NCBI RefSeq assembly: GCF_900446695.1 | Contig: NZ_UAVP01000011.1 | Span: 124,001 to 188,000 of the forward strand | Length of the DNA: 64,000 nucleotides | Direction: 5' to 3' | Source of the DNA: Capnocytophaga sputigena | GTDB taxonomy: Bacteria > Bacteroidota > Bacteroidia > Flavobacteriales > Flavobacteriaceae | In this document: positions 8,361 through 22,689 of the stretch, piece by piece | Position numbering within the stretch: the first letter of the stretch is position 1 | Layout: every line of letters starts with the position of its first letter | Made by a program: the position numbers and the translations under genes | The notes under the pieces: model-generated | The model's input: only the letters and a program-made list of their open reading frames with translations | The model's database searches: none | What the model was told of the DNA's origin: nothing

Positions 8361-8791
8361 TTCCTTTTTTGCTGAAAAAATTGCTTTAATAAAGTAGTAG
8401 CTTCTTCAGATAAAATACCCATAACAACCTCTGTTTTAGGATGTAATTTACCTCCCATTGCTTTAAAACCTCTATGAGGGTCATCAGCAGCATAAACTAA
8501 TCGCGATAACTGGCTCCAATACAGAGCTCCTGCACACATTGCACAAGGCTCTAAAGTGATATACATAGTACAATCTGTGAGATATTTACCTCCCAAATAG
8601 TGAGCAGCCATAGTTATAGCCTGCATTTCGGCATGTGCAGTTACATCTTTTAGGCGTTCAGTAAGATTATGAGCCTTGGCTATAATTCTATTGTCAATTG
8701 TTATAATAGCTCCTACAGGGATTTCGTCTTCTTCAAAAGCGATTTGAGCTTCCTCCAAAGCTTTTTGCATAAAGTACTCGTCAGTATTCAT
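8357..8791 (-). CDS. tadA: tRNA-specific adenosine deaminase TadA
   Basis: A 144-residue zinc deaminase that converts adenosine-34 to inosine in tRNA-Arg(ACG). The zinc and catalytic residues are clear: HAEMQA (His53, Glu55) and PCAMCAGAL (Cys83, Cys86). The length is normal for the family. Its stop overlaps the start of the outer-membrane protein gene. The short upstream region contains the terminator of the preceding gene, so a separate promoter must lie close to 8795-8800 or transcription must read through. Confidence 0.93.
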   Translation of the reverse strand: MNTDEYFMQKALEEAQIAFEEDEIPVGAIITIDNRIIAKAHNLTERLKDVTAHAEMQAITMAAHYLGGKYLTDCTMYITLEPCAMCAGALYWSQLSRLVYAADDPHRGFKAMGGKLHPKTEVVMGILSEEATTLLKQFFQQKRK

Positions 8792-8802
8792 CTGAAATAA
8801 AA

Positions 8803-8840
8803 ATTACTTTGGCAAAGTACAAAAACTCTGCCAAAGTAAT
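8803..8840 (-). terminator. long hairpin terminator with self-palindromic arms
   Basis: ATTACTTTGGCA (8803-8814) pairs with TGCCAAAGTAAT (8829-8840), and pairing resumes inward after one mismatch. The left arm contains ACTTTGGCAAAGT, itself a palindrome. It lies just after the stop of the small protein gene at 8864. Confidence 0.7.
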
Positions 8841-8863
8841 AAGATTTTAGTGTATGAGAATTA

Positions 8864-9259
8864 TTATTTGTTTCCTCCAAATAGGTTACCTATACCTCCC
8901 ATTATATCATCCATTACATTGCCATCTTTGTTCTTGTCGAAGAAAGAAGTAATCATTTCACCAATATTTCCACCTTTACCTGAGAAAAAGTTAGAAATCA
9001 TTGGGGTTAAATTCTCAAAAATTTTACTCACACCATCTAATGAAACGCCTGTTTTCTCACTGATAGCGTTCAAAGTAGACGATTTACCATCGCCAGTGAG
9101 TTTGTTTAAGATATCATTGCCTTCAGCATTGCCAAACATAGATTTGAATGAATCTACTACTGAGCTTACTTTATCAGCACCAATACCTGTTTTCTCGCTC
9201 AATCCTTTCACGAGTTGTTGGAGGTTATCACCTCCTAAAAAATCTAAAATTCCTGCCAT
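8864..9259 (-). CDS. small DUF937-like protein of unknown function
   Basis: A 131-residue protein with no signal peptide. It contains two copies of a helical segment: LVKGLSEKTGIGADKVSSVV near residue 16 and LNAISEKTGVSLDGVSKIF near residue 63. A Gly-rich tail follows (GGIGNLFGGNK) after an EF-hand-like DKNKDGNVMDD. This resembles DUF937 (YidB-like) proteins. It starts 8 nt after the serA-like gene stops, so it is probably the end of that operon. No function is proposed. Confidence 0.7.
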   Translation of the reverse strand: MAGILDFLGGDNLQQLVKGLSEKTGIGADKVSSVVDSFKSMFGNAEGNDILNKLTGDGKSSTLNAISEKTGVSLDGVSKIFENLTPMISNFFSGKGGNIGEMITSFFDKNKDGNVMDDIMGGIGNLFGGNK

Positions 9260-9267
9260 AGTATAAA

Positions 9268-10227
9268 TTATTTTAATAAGGTTGCAATTTGTGAAGCTAA
9301 TTCAAAACCTATACGATTTTGAGCTTCGTTAGTAGATGCCCCTATGTGTGGGGTGAGTGATATTTGAGGATGCATTAGTACTTGTATAGCGGGGTTAGGT
9401 TCGTTTTCAAACACATCTAAACCTGCAAAAGCTACCTTGCCGTGCTCCAAGGCTTCTATAAGAGCTACCTCATTTAAGGCACCTCCTCTTGCCAAGTTTA
9501 TTACACCTACCCCTTCTTTCATCAAGTTAAATTCAGGAGTATCAAGCACATAACCTCCTTGAGCTGGACTATTATTGAGGGTAATAAAATCAGATTCCAT
9601 CAATAAACGTTCTTTTTCTACCGTTTTGATGGTGAATGGTATGGTTTGTCCATTGAAAAAATCAAGTGTTACTATAGCTTCTTTTACTTTAGGGTCGTAA
9701 GCTAATACATTCATTCCTAAACCTATAGCAATACGAGCTACTGCTTGCCCACTACGTCCAAAACCTATAATACCTATGGTTTTACCACGAAGTTCAGTAC
9801 CATTGGTATAGTTTTTTTTCAGTTCGTTGAACTGAGTATCACCTTCTAAAGGCATATTGCGGTTAGCATCGTGCAAAAAGCGCACTCCTGTAAAAAGGTG
9901 GGCAAATACGAGTTCTGCTACCGAGTTAGCTGAAGAAGCAGGAGTATTGATTACGTGTAGATTTTTGCTTTGAGCATAATCTACATCTATGTTGTCCATA
10001 CCTACTCCTCCCCTACCGATGAGTTTCAGTGAAGGGCAACCATCGATAATATCCTTGCGCACTTGAGTAGCTGAACGCACTAAAAGTACATCAATGGCGT
10101 ATTTGTTTATATAATCTATCAATTGGTTTTGAGCTACTTTTGTAGTGATTACCTCAAAACCTTCTTTTTCCAATGCTTCTTTTCCTGAATCGGAAATGCC
10201 ATCATTTGCTAATATTTTTATTGCCAT
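9268..10227 (-). CDS. serA: D-3-phosphoglycerate dehydrogenase-like D-2-hydroxyacid dehydrogenase
   Basis: A 319-residue NAD-dependent dehydrogenase, the short form without an ACT regulatory domain. Visible marks are GRGGVGMDNID, the Rossmann loop GIIGFGRSGQAVA, and the catalytic Arg (NLARGGALNE), Glu (DVFENEPNP) and His (LTPHIGAST). It would oxidise 3-phosphoglycerate in the first step of serine synthesis, but related hydroxyacid dehydrogenases share these motifs. The usual partner serC is not in the window, so the specific substrate is inferred. Confidence 0.85.
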   Translation of the reverse strand: MAIKILANDGISDSGKEALEKEGFEVITTKVAQNQLIDYINKYAIDVLLVRSATQVRKDIIDGCPSLKLIGRGGVGMDNIDVDYAQSKNLHVINTPASSANSVAELVFAHLFTGVRFLHDANRNMPLEGDTQFNELKKNYTNGTELRGKTIGIIGFGRSGQAVARIAIGLGMNVLAYDPKVKEAIVTLDFFNGQTIPFTIKTVEKERLLMESDFITLNNSPAQGGYVLDTPEFNLMKEGVGVINLARGGALNEVALIEALEHGKVAFAGLDVFENEPNPAIQVLMHPQISLTPHIGASTNEAQNRIGFELASQIATLLK

Positions 10228-10269
10228 TATTATCTGTCTATTTAAATATACTATATTTTTATTTATTTT

Positions 10270-10965
10270 TTATTCTTCGCTTTTTACTCTTCTTTGTACT
10301 ACTTCAAAGATACGTTCACCATCACATTTTAATGTTTTAGATGGAAATTTAAGAATAAGAGCATAGTCGTGAGTTGCCATTAGTATAGTGCGCCCTGAGG
10401 CATTAATTTCCTTGAGTACTTGCATTACTTCAACGCTGGTTTCAGGATCTAAATTACCTGTAGGCTCATCGGCTAAAATAAGTTCTGGATTGTTCAATAA
10501 GGCACGTGCAATGGCTACTCTTTGTTGTTCACCCCCTGAGAGTTCGTGAGGAAATTTAAATCCTGCATTCTGCATTTTCACCTTAGCGAGTACTTCCTCA
10601 ATGCGTTTATCTATTTTAGTTTTGTCAGTCCATCCTGTAGCTTTTAGAACAAAAGCAAGATTATCATATACACTTCTATCTGTAAGTAATTTAAAATCTT
10701 GGAATACTACCCCTAACTTACGGCGAAGCAGAGGAATTTCATCTTCTGTAAGATTTTTAAGATTAAAACCTACTACTTTTCCTTGTCCTTTAGTAAGGGG
10801 TAAATCACCATAAAGTAACTTGATTAAGCTACTTTTTCCAGAGCCTGTCTTACCGATGAGATATACTAATTCTCCTTTTCCAACAGTGAGATTTACATTG
10901 GATAAAATAATATTATTTTTCTGATATACAGACACTTCTTTTAAATGTAATACTGGATTTTCCAT
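10270..10965 (-). CDS. ftsE: FtsE-like ABC transporter ATP-binding protein
   Basis: A 231-residue ATPase with Walker A (GKTGSGKSS), Q-loop (VFQDFKLL), signature [20 protein letters not shown] and Walker B ([12 protein letters not shown]). The closeness to FtsE/LolD-type ATPases and the position next to envelope genes suggest the divisome ATPase that works with FtsX on septal hydrolases. ftsX is not adjacent. A -7 element lies upstream, so it may be transcribed separately from the Fe-S gene. Confidence 0.85.
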   Translation of the reverse strand: MENPVLHLKEVSVYQKNNIILSNVNLTVGKGELVYLIGKTGSGKSSLIKLLYGDLPLTKGQGKVVGFNLKNLTEDEIPLLRRKLGVVFQDFKLLTDRSVYDNLAFVLKATGWTDKTKIDKRIEEVLAKVKMQNAGFKFPHELSGGEQQRVAIARALLNNPELILADEPTGNLDPETSVEVMQVLKEINASGRTILMATHDYALILKFPSKTLKCDGERIFEVVQRRVKSEE

Positions 10966-11011
10966 TGATATAAATACTAAAAGTTGTGTGTTTTACTTTA
11001 AAAAATTCTTG

Positions 11012-11019
11012 CAAAGGTA
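11012..11019 (-). promoter_or_regulatory. ftsE promoter -7 element
   Basis: TACCTTTG on the minus strand, 46 nt before the ftsE ATG. The -33 position has TTTC 20 nt further upstream, one base off consensus. Confidence 0.55.
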
Positions 11020-11056
11020 GTAAAATTATTTAGATAACAGAAATATAAGCAGACTT

Positions 11057-12376
11057 TTATTCATCAAAAACTAAAGCACGATCTGCTTGACTGTATGCCC
11101 AAGGAGCTCCATTATTTTCTATATTAGTCATCATTACATTGAGTTCGGCAGGAGCTGTTGATTGTTCCATTACTAAATATTGTCTCATATCCATAATAAT
11201 AGATAGTGGGTTAATTCCTACAGGACAGACTTCTACACAAGCATTACAAGTAGTGCAAGCCCATAATTCTTCAGGAGTAATATAATCACCTAACAATTGT
11301 TTGCCGTCAGGTTGAAAAGTGTCGTGCTTGTCGATATTGCGACCTATTTCTTCTAATCGGTCACGAGTTTTCATCATAATAGCGCGAGGAGAAAGTTTTT
11401 TACCTGTGAGATTCGCTGGACACTCATCAGTACAACGCCCACACTCGGTGCAAGTATACGCATTCATCAGTTGTATCCACGTAAGATCGGTTACGTCCGA
11501 AGCTCCAAACTTATCTGGAGGGTTAGTATCTTGAGGCATTGCAAAAGAATCGGTATTAGGGTCTAACATTAGTTTCACCTCTTGTGTTACCACAGGGTTT
11601 ACCTTAGAGGTGCCTAACGGACGCATAGAAGCAAAATAAGTATTAGGAAATGCTAATAGAATATGTAGGTGTTTAGAATAATATAAGTAGTTTAAAAAAC
11701 ACAATATCCCAATGATATGTAACCACCAACAACTGCGTTCTATGATAATAAGAGTTCCTACAGAAATATTTTGTAATAATGGGTGTAGCCATTGACTTAT
11801 GGGGAAAGTTCCTGCTTGTATATAATGAGGTAGTTGCAGTGCTTGTAATTGGGCATCGGCAGCATTCATCAGCAAGAAAAGGCTCATCATTAGCATTTCG
11901 GCATAGAGGATATTACTTGCATCTTTTTTAGCCCAACCTTTGAGTTCTGTTTTGTGAAATCGAGGTATTTTTAGGATATGTCTTCTTATCCAAAACACAA
12001 TTACTGAAACAATTACTAAAAGAGCTAATATCTCAAAAGAAGCTATCAGAAAATTATAAAATTTTCCTAAAGGAGCAAATACTCTATGAGTACCCAAAAT
12101 ACCGTCTATGAGAATTTCTAACAACTCAATATTGATAATCAAAAAACCTGCATATACAACAATATGTAGTATTCCTACTATGGGACGTACTAACATTTTT
12201 TGTTGTCCTAAGGCAAGCCATAACATATTCTTGAGTCGCTCTTTGTGATTACCAGAGGTATTTTCAGCTTTTCCTAAACGGATATTCCTAATAAGTTTGC
12301 GTATATTATAAATAAAAAAGCCTCCTCCTATACAGAGAAGTATTAAAAATACTATGTTAGGAAGGAAGCTCATCAA
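11057..12376 (-). CDS. membrane-bound 4Fe-4S oxidoreductase (HdrC/NarI-like)
   Basis: A 439-residue protein. Its first half has about five or six membrane segments of the nitrate-reductase gamma type. Its second half has two 4Fe-4S sites, CTECGRCTDECP and CTTCNACVEVCP, as in heterodisulfide-reductase C subunits. It probably passes electrons between quinone and a soluble partner. It directly follows the MCE gene (5-nt gap), in an amidase-MCE-Fe-S operon. In many Flavobacteriia a CCG-domain (HdrB-like) Fe-S gene comes next; here ftsE does. Confidence 0.85.
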   Translation of the reverse strand: MMSFLPNIVFLILLCIGGGFFIYNIRKLIRNIRLGKAENTSGNHKERLKNMLWLALGQQKMLVRPIVGILHIVVYAGFLIINIELLEILIDGILGTHRVFAPLGKFYNFLIASFEILALLVIVSVIVFWIRRHILKIPRFHKTELKGWAKKDASNILYAEMLMMSLFLLMNAADAQLQALQLPHYIQAGTFPISQWLHPLLQNISVGTLIIIERSCWWLHIIGILCFLNYLYYSKHLHILLAFPNTYFASMRPLGTSKVNPVVTQEVKLMLDPNTDSFAMPQDTNPPDKFGASDVTDLTWIQLMNAYTCTECGRCTDECPANLTGKKLSPRAIMMKTRDRLEEIGRNIDKHDTFQPDGKQLLGDYITPEELWACTTCNACVEVCPVGINPLSIIMDMRQYLVMEQSTAPAELNVMMTNIENNGAPWAYSQADRALVFDE

Positions 12377-12381
12377 TATGT

Positions 12382-13332
12382 TTATTCAGCTTTTTCTTCG
12401 TCGTTTGGTTCGTATACTTTAGCTTTTTTACCAAAAACAGAGAAGTGAAGGTAACGTTTAGGATTCAAACGCAAATCTTGTAATAGTAGTTCAAGTTGTT
12501 TAGCCGATTTATCCAAATTTTTATAGAGAGCCTCATCTTTTAGTAGTTTACCAATAGTGCCTTTACCTCCTTCTACATCAGCCAAAAGAGTGTTGAGATT
12601 GGTAAGTGTAGTTTGAGCATTGGCAATTACTTTGTTGAGTTCAGCTTCTGAAAGCTGTCCTGATACTTTTGATAAATCAGTAGTGATTTTATTAGCATTG
12701 GTTAAAGTAGCATTCAAATTAGTTTGATTAGCAACTAACATTTTGTTGAGGGTAGCTGAAGCTTGATTGAGATTGCGCATAGTTGCACTGAGTTCAGTTA
12801 TTGCATTTTTCAAATCGTTAGTAGTTTTAGCATCTAAAATACTATTAACTCCTGTAAGGGTAGTATCAGCTTGCCCTAAAAGATGATTGAGTTTATCTTG
12901 TGTAGGTTTGATTGATGATGAGAGAGAAGCTAACATATCTTCTTGTACACGTGCTTCTAATATATCACCTGATACAGCTGTGGGTGCATTATCAAAAGCA
13001 GGAATAATTTGTAATCCTGCTCCTCCAAGCAAACTATTGTAGAGTTCAGCTACACTATTTTTAGAGAATTTGAAATCATCTGAACACTCCATAGTAATTT
13101 TTATCTTAGCACTTTTTTCTTCTAAGTCTACCGCTTCTACGCTTCCCACTTTCACTCCATTCACAGTGATTTGTGTACCAGTTTTCAATCCACCTGAATG
13201 AGGAAAATAAGCGTAATAAGTATTCGTTTTATTAAATAATGACTTAGACTTCAAAAAGTTGAAGCCTACATAGAAAGCGACAATACCCGCTACTACTATA
13301 ATTGCTGTTTTTATTTCTCTAGATAGTTTCAT
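12382..13332 (-). CDS. MCE/MlaD family lipid-transport protein
   Basis: A 316-residue protein with one N-terminal membrane anchor (AIIVVAGIVAFYVGFNFL) and an MCE domain (YFPHSGGLKTGTQITVNGVK, then GGAGLQIIP). A long helical Asn/Thr/Leu-rich stretch follows, expected to form a coiled-coil needle as in PqiB/YebT-like proteins. It probably carries phospholipids across the periplasm. No MlaE permease is adjacent; the FtsE-like ATPase two genes on is not a convincing MlaF. It lies 22 nt after the amidase stop. Confidence 0.88.
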   Translation of the reverse strand: MKLSREIKTAIIVVAGIVAFYVGFNFLKSKSLFNKTNTYYAYFPHSGGLKTGTQITVNGVKVGSVEAVDLEEKSAKIKITMECSDDFKFSKNSVAELYNSLLGGAGLQIIPAFDNAPTAVSGDILEARVQEDMLASLSSSIKPTQDKLNHLLGQADTTLTGVNSILDAKTTNDLKNAITELSATMRNLNQASATLNKMLVANQTNLNATLTNANKITTDLSKVSGQLSEAELNKVIANAQTTLTNLNTLLADVEGGKGTIGKLLKDEALYKNLDKSAKQLELLLQDLRLNPKRYLHFSVFGKKAKVYEPNDEEKAE

Positions 13333-13354
13333 CTGTTTCTATTTTCAATAAGTT

Positions 13355-14473
13355 TTACTTTTCTAATTGTTTAGCTTTCTCTATTGTAATGCGTTTTTTC
13401 TGATAAAATGCTATAATATAAGCATCTTTATAGCCTTTTTTTTTTGCTTTGTTTAGTAAATCAAGTGCGTCTCGGTGTTTAGATGCATTTCCATAATAAT
13501 ACACATATACATTTCCATCTTTTTCTGCAGATATAGGAGAGAGTCCTTTGAAGTTAAAAGGTTTAGTTTCTAATTTCTTAGGACTTGAAGAAATCTGTAT
13601 TTTATAACTCAACTCATTGTTGTTTATTCTATTATTAGTAATGACTTGTTTTGAGCCTCTCCCTCTTACTTGAGAAACACTATCATCTGGTGCAATATAA
13701 GAGCTTTTACCTTGTACCCACTTTTTATAAGCAAGAATCGCTTCTGCTATATTTTCAGCGAACTCTTCTTGTCCTTTAGGCGAAGTGAGAAACTTGCGTT
13801 CTTCATTATTAGTCAAAAAAGCAGTTTCTATTAGGATACTAGGCATATAAGTTTGATGTAGTACAATAAACCCTGCTTGTCTCACTCCTCTATTAGTACG
13901 TTTCATAACTCCTGTAAGTTGATTTTGTACTATTTTAGCCAGCTGAATACTCTGTTCTAAAAATTCCTCTTGCATAATAGAAACACCTATCACTGATTCT
14001 GGAGAGTTGATGTTGTATTTAGCGTATTTCTTTTTGTAATCTTCTTCTAAATAAATTACTGAGTTTTCGGCTTTAGCAACCTCAAAGTTTTGCTCATTGG
14101 CGTGTAGCCCTAATACATAGGTTTCTGCTCCATCTACTTGAGTTTCGTGAGCATTACAATGTACAGAAACAAACACATCAGCTTTATTTCTATTGGCAAT
14201 AGCACCACGTTCATAAAGATCAATCAACTCATCGGTTTTACGTGTGTAGATAACCTTTATATCAGGATAGGCTTCTAACTTTTTGCCTACTAATAATACT
14301 ATTTTAAGTACTACATCTTTTTCGTAAATGTTTTTATTTACTACCTTGCCAGGGTCTTTACCTCCGTGCCCAGCATCTAAAACTACTTTAAATACAGGTG
14401 TTTTTTGAGATAGTCCCAACATTGGTAATGTACATAGTACCCATAAGAAGATATAATGGACAAATTTCATCAA
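13355..14473 (-). CDS. amiC: N-acetylmuramoyl-L-alanine amidase (Amidase_3)
   Basis: A 372-residue secreted zinc amidase that cuts peptide stems from peptidoglycan during cell separation. A signal peptide (to GLSQ, about residue 22) precedes the catalytic domain with DAGHGGKDPG, a second zinc site in SVHCNAHE and the catalytic Glu in LIETAFLTN. The C-terminal 90 residues look like a SPOR-type module (YYYGNASKHRDALDLLNKA), which would target denuded septal glycan. Two adjacent ATGs (14473, 14470) are possible starts. It is the first gene of an amidase-MCE-Fe-S transcript with a good promoter. Confidence 0.9.
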   Translation of the reverse strand: MMKFVHYIFLWVLCTLPMLGLSQKTPVFKVVLDAGHGGKDPGKVVNKNIYEKDVVLKIVLLVGKKLEAYPDIKVIYTRKTDELIDLYERGAIANRNKADVFVSVHCNAHETQVDGAETYVLGLHANEQNFEVAKAENSVIYLEEDYKKKYAKYNINSPESVIGVSIMQEEFLEQSIQLAKIVQNQLTGVMKRTNRGVRQAGFIVLHQTYMPSILIETAFLTNNEERKFLTSPKGQEEFAENIAEAILAYKKWVQGKSSYIAPDDSVSQVRGRGSKQVITNNRINNNELSYKIQISSSPKKLETKPFNFKGLSPISAEKDGNVYVYYYGNASKHRDALDLLNKAKKKGYKDAYIIAFYQKKRITIEKAKQLEK

Positions 14474-14499
14474 TTCTTACATTTTCATTTAATAGGCGG

Positions 14500-14531
14500 C
14501 AAAGGTAAGATTTTTACCTTAATACACCAAA
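14500..14531 (-). promoter_or_regulatory. promoter of the amidase-MCE-Fe-S operon
   Basis: TTTG (14528-14531) then, after 20 nt, TACCTTTG (14500-14507) on the minus strand. It is a full consensus match 27 nt before the ATG. Confidence 0.75.
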
Positions 14532-14544
14532 ATTGAACAGATAT

Positions 14545-19417
<4,873 letters not shown>

Positions 19418-19713
19418 TTATTAGTCTCTTTTACTTAAATTATCATATTCATAACGAAATCGCCTTTTTATTAAATTTTCCGCAATAACTGTAATAACGA
19501 ATAATGAACGAACAAAGAACGAACAATAAAAGAAGAAAATACATACTTTACTTATTGACGAATACTTAACAAATTGAACAAATCATTGATAATAATGTAA
19601 AACTAAAAATATTTGAACACTACTTGTTTTATTACCTATCACCTAAAAAAATCTCTCTCTTCATTCATAATTCCTAATTATTTTGTACTTTTGCCCTTAC
19701 TTTAACAAAGTAA
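19418..19713. other. divergent intergenic region between lptD and the HD-hydrolase gene
   Basis: 296 nt, AT-rich, with no recognised gene. A TACTTTTG -7 element at 19686-19693 faces the HD-hydrolase gene. A run of GAACGAACAAAGAACGAAC (19508-19527) is a small imperfect direct repeat. Confidence 0.5.
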
Positions 19714-21765
19714 ATGATGATGACTCTCAAAAATATCAAAGTATTTATTAAAAAATCCCTTGTTTTCAAGATTTTAGCCTTTGTCATAGCCTTAGTGCTT
19801 ATCTTGCAAGTATTCCCCGAAAAAGCAAAATTCAAATACGAATTTCGCAAGGGTGAACTTTGGCAACACGACAATCTATATGCTCCTTTTGATTTCCCCC
19901 TAAAAAAAACAGAGCAACAAATAAACTCTGAAAAACAACAAATTACCAATCAATCTACCGTTTATTACAAACAAGATACAACTGCCTTTATAAGTGCTAA
20001 ACAGAAGTTTGAACAGAAAAAAAATAGCTATTTCAATCAATTGTCTAAACACAAAAAAGAGCTTTTACTCGACAAAGCTGAAACATTTTTAACTGAAAGC
20101 TATCACAATGGGATAATGCTCAACCCTCCTGTGTTCAAAACTTCCGAAATCGCAATTATCAAGCAAAACAACCAAATTATTGAGGTCTCAGCCTCTCGCG
20201 TATTATACCTTCAACAGCTAAATAATGCCATTAAAAACTATTTCAATACAGCTCCTTACAACGAACATCTCAAAAATTACTACGACCTTTTCTTTGATAT
20301 CCTCACCCCTAATCTTGTAATCGACCAAAATTTTACCCAAAAAGCCCTAAATCAAAACCTCAAAGAGATTGTCTATACGCGTGGATGGGTGAACAAAGGA
20401 AAACTTATCATTGCCAAAGGTGAATTGGTAGAAGGTGAAAAACTAAACACTCTCTTATCTCTTAAAGAAGAATATGAGACTCAAACGTGGAGTCAAAATA
20501 ACTATAATTGGTCGCTCTCAGGTTATTACACATTAGTAGCTATGGTATTGATACTAATGGCTTTATACTTAAAAATATACGAAAAGAAGATATACAAAAG
20601 CAACCTCAAATTGAGCGTTATCTTGCTCAATATGCTCACGATGATTCTTTTCGTCGGACTCATCTCTCGCTATTTTCCCGATTATATCTATATTGTCCCC
20701 GTAGGAATGATGGTGCTCATTCTCAAGTCGTTTTTCGATTTGCGTACCGTCCTCTTTGTATATATCAGCACCATACTCATCACGGGCTTCATTGTGCCCA
20801 ATAGCTTCCAGTTTGTGTTCATACAAATTGTAGCTGCTATGGCTATCATCCTCACTCCTAAGGGAATGCACTACCGATTGAGTAGTTTTGTATCAGCGGG
20901 ACTCATCACGGCTGCCTATTTAATTATTTATATCGCTTTCCATACCATTACCGAAGGAACTCTCAAAGGGCTCGATATCTCTCTGCTTACTCTTTTCATT
21001 CTCAATGGTATAGGAATCTTATTTTCACAACCTTTTACCTATATCTATGAACGTACTTTTGGCTTAGTTTCCGATGTCTCTCTCTTGGAACTTTCCGACA
21101 CGAACACCAAACTTTTGCGCCAACTCTCCGAAAAAGCTCCTGGTACTTTCCAACACTCTATGCAGGTGGCAAATCTTGCCGAAGCTGCTGCTGCCGAAAT
21201 TGGTGCTAATACGCTATTGGTACGTGTAGGAGCACTATATCACGACATAGGTAAGATGGAAAATCCTATTTATTTTACTGAAAACCAAAAAACAAGCCTC
21301 AACCCTCACGACCAGCTCACTCCTGAACAAAGTGCTAAGGTGATTATCAAACACGTTGCCGATGGTGTCGAACTCGCTCATAAAAACAAACTGCCTAAAC
21401 GCATCATCGATTTCATCAAAACTCATCACGGACGCAGTCTTACCTATTATTTCTATCGCAAAGCCTTAGATCTAAATCCCGAAGGCACTAAAGAAGAAGA
21501 TTTCCGCTACCCAGGTCCTATTCCTTTCTCCAAAGAAACAGCTATACTGATGATGGCTGATTCGGTGGAAGCCGCTACCAAAAGTCTTAAAAACCCTACT
21601 TTTGAAGCTCTCAATGAGTTCGTCGATCGTATCATCAAAAAACAATTAGATGACAATCAATTTGCTAATTCCGATATATCTTTCAAAGAAATCGAAGCTA
21701 TCAAACGCATATTTAAAAACAAACTCACCAATATCTACCACGTGCGTATCGAATACCCCGAGTAA
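19714..21765 (+). CDS. PgpH-like 7TM-HD cyclic-di-AMP phosphodiesterase
   Basis: A 683-residue membrane hydrolase. After an N-terminal anchor comes an extracytoplasmic 7TMR-HDED domain (about residues 50-265), then seven membrane helices (about 270-440), then a cytoplasmic HD domain. The HD residues are His481 (TFQHSMQVANL), His510-Asp511 (LYHDIGKM) and later HHGR and MADSVEAA. Members with this architecture degrade c-di-AMP to pApA. The cyclase is not in the window. Because the -7 element ends at 19693, either of the first two ATGs (19714, 19717) can be the start. Confidence 0.9.
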   Translation: MMMTLKNIKVFIKKSLVFKILAFVIALVLILQVFPEKAKFKYEFRKGELWQHDNLYAPFDFPLKKTEQQINSEKQQITNQSTVYYKQDTTAFISAKQKFEQKKNSYFNQLSKHKKELLLDKAETFLTESYHNGIMLNPPVFKTSEIAIIKQNNQIIEVSASRVLYLQQLNNAIKNYFNTAPYNEHLKNYYDLFFDILTPNLVIDQNFTQKALNQNLKEIVYTRGWVNKGKLIIAKGELVEGEKLNTLLSLKEEYETQTWSQNNYNWSLSGYYTLVAMVLILMALYLKIYEKKIYKSNLKLSVILLNMLTMILFVGLISRYFPDYIYIVPVGMMVLILKSFFDLRTVLFVYISTILITGFIVPNSFQFVFIQIVAAMAIILTPKGMHYRLSSFVSAGLITAAYLIIYIAFHTITEGTLKGLDISLLTLFILNGIGILFSQPFTYIYERTFGLVSDVSLLELSDTNTKLLRQLSEKAPGTFQHSMQVANLAEAAAAEIGANTLLVRVGALYHDIGKMENPIYFTENQKTSLNPHDQLTPEQSAKVIIKHVADGVELAHKNKLPKRIIDFIKTHHGRSLTYYFYRKALDLNPEGTKEEDFRYPGPIPFSKETAILMMADSVEAATKSLKNPTFEALNEFVDRIIKKQLDDNQFANSDISFKEIEAIKRIFKNKLTNIYHVRIEYPE

Positions 21766-21850
21766 TTGGCACTCTTATTAACATCCGATTCTCCTAGACT
21801 CTCCAAGTCTCTCCGAGATTCTAAAAATCTAAAATAAACATCAAAAAAAT

Positions 21851-22528
21851 ATGAAACACTACTTTGTATTATTTTCGCTAATATCAACAATGGCAATAGC
21901 ACAAAACCAAACGCCTACCGTCGAAGTTGTAGGCGAAGGTATCGTATATGCAACCCCCGATATGGTAAATATCTCTATCAGTATCGAAAAAGAAGGGCTT
22001 GATTTGAAGAACCTCCGACAAAAGAACGGCGAAGCTGTAGCTCAAGTATTACAACTTTTGAGTAAGGAACTCCCTATGGAGAATTTCCAAACCAGCTATG
22101 TATCTCTTTATAAAGACGATTATAACAAACTGAATAAATATCGTGTCGTGCAAAATATCAATATCAAATTAGAAGATATCAGCAAGTACGATAACTTGAT
22201 GAATGCTATTTTCGATGCAGGAGTAAACCGAATTGACGGCATCAGTTTTGGAGTAAAAAACAAAGAAAAACTCTTACAAGAAGCCCGCGTAGCTGCTATT
22301 GACGATGCCCGTAAAAAAGCCCTGCTCTACGCAGTAAGTTTAGATCAGAACATTGGCAAAGCTATCAAAATCAAGGAATTAAACTCTCATTTCAATGATA
22401 TACAACCCGTTGAAAGAATGAGCAAAATGAGTTTAGGAAGCCCCGCCAACGGAAGTGATAATACTTTAGCCGTAGGTAAAATAGCTATAGAAGCTCAAGT
22501 AAATGTAGCATTCGAACTTTTAAAATAA
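21851..22528 (+). CDS. SIMPL domain (DUF541) periplasmic protein
   Basis: A 225-residue exported protein. A signal peptide ends near TMAIAQ (residue 18) and the rest is one SIMPL domain: EVVGEGIVYATPDMVNISIS at the start, VNRIDGISFGV in the middle and an Ala/Lys-rich helix (EARVAAIDDARKKALLYA). The role of the family is poorly defined; oxidative-stress and envelope functions have been proposed. It follows the HD-hydrolase gene by 85 nt. Confidence 0.85.
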   Translation: MKHYFVLFSLISTMAIAQNQTPTVEVVGEGIVYATPDMVNISISIEKEGLDLKNLRQKNGEAVAQVLQLLSKELPMENFQTSYVSLYKDDYNKLNKYRVVQNINIKLEDISKYDNLMNAIFDAGVNRIDGISFGVKNKEKLLQEARVAAIDDARKKALLYAVSLDQNIGKAIKIKELNSHFNDIQPVERMSKMSLGSPANGSDNTLAVGKIAIEAQVNVAFELLK

Positions 22529-22535
22529 ATTCACT

Positions 22536-22661
22536 ATGGGAACACAAGAAATTATAGCCTATATTTTAGTAGCAATAGCAGCTGTTTTCTTAGTAAAAAA
22601 ATTGTTTTTTAACAAAAAGAAAGGCTGTTCTGGAGGCGCTAATTGCAACTGCGGACACTAA
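22536..22661 (+). CDS. FeoB-associated Cys-rich membrane protein (41 aa)
   Basis: A very short gene, MGTQEIIAYILVAIAAV then a Lys-rich turn (FFNKKKGC) and a Cys-rich tail SGGANCNCGH. One membrane helix plus a cytoplasmic CxxxxxCxC cluster matches the FeoB-associated small proteins of Bacteroidota. No feoA or feoB is adjacent, so a role in ferrous iron uptake is inferred from form only. It begins 7 nt after the SIMPL gene stops, suggesting co-transcription. Confidence 0.75.
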   Translation: MGTQEIIAYILVAIAAVFLVKKLFFNKKKGCSGGANCNCGH

Positions 22662-22689
22662 ATAATTAAAAAAAATGCTATTTCACAAA

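Noticed and set aside
20508-20871. Overlapping frames on both strands inside the PgpH-like gene
   Set aside because: The main frame is intact and conserved in motif order; the others are shadows.
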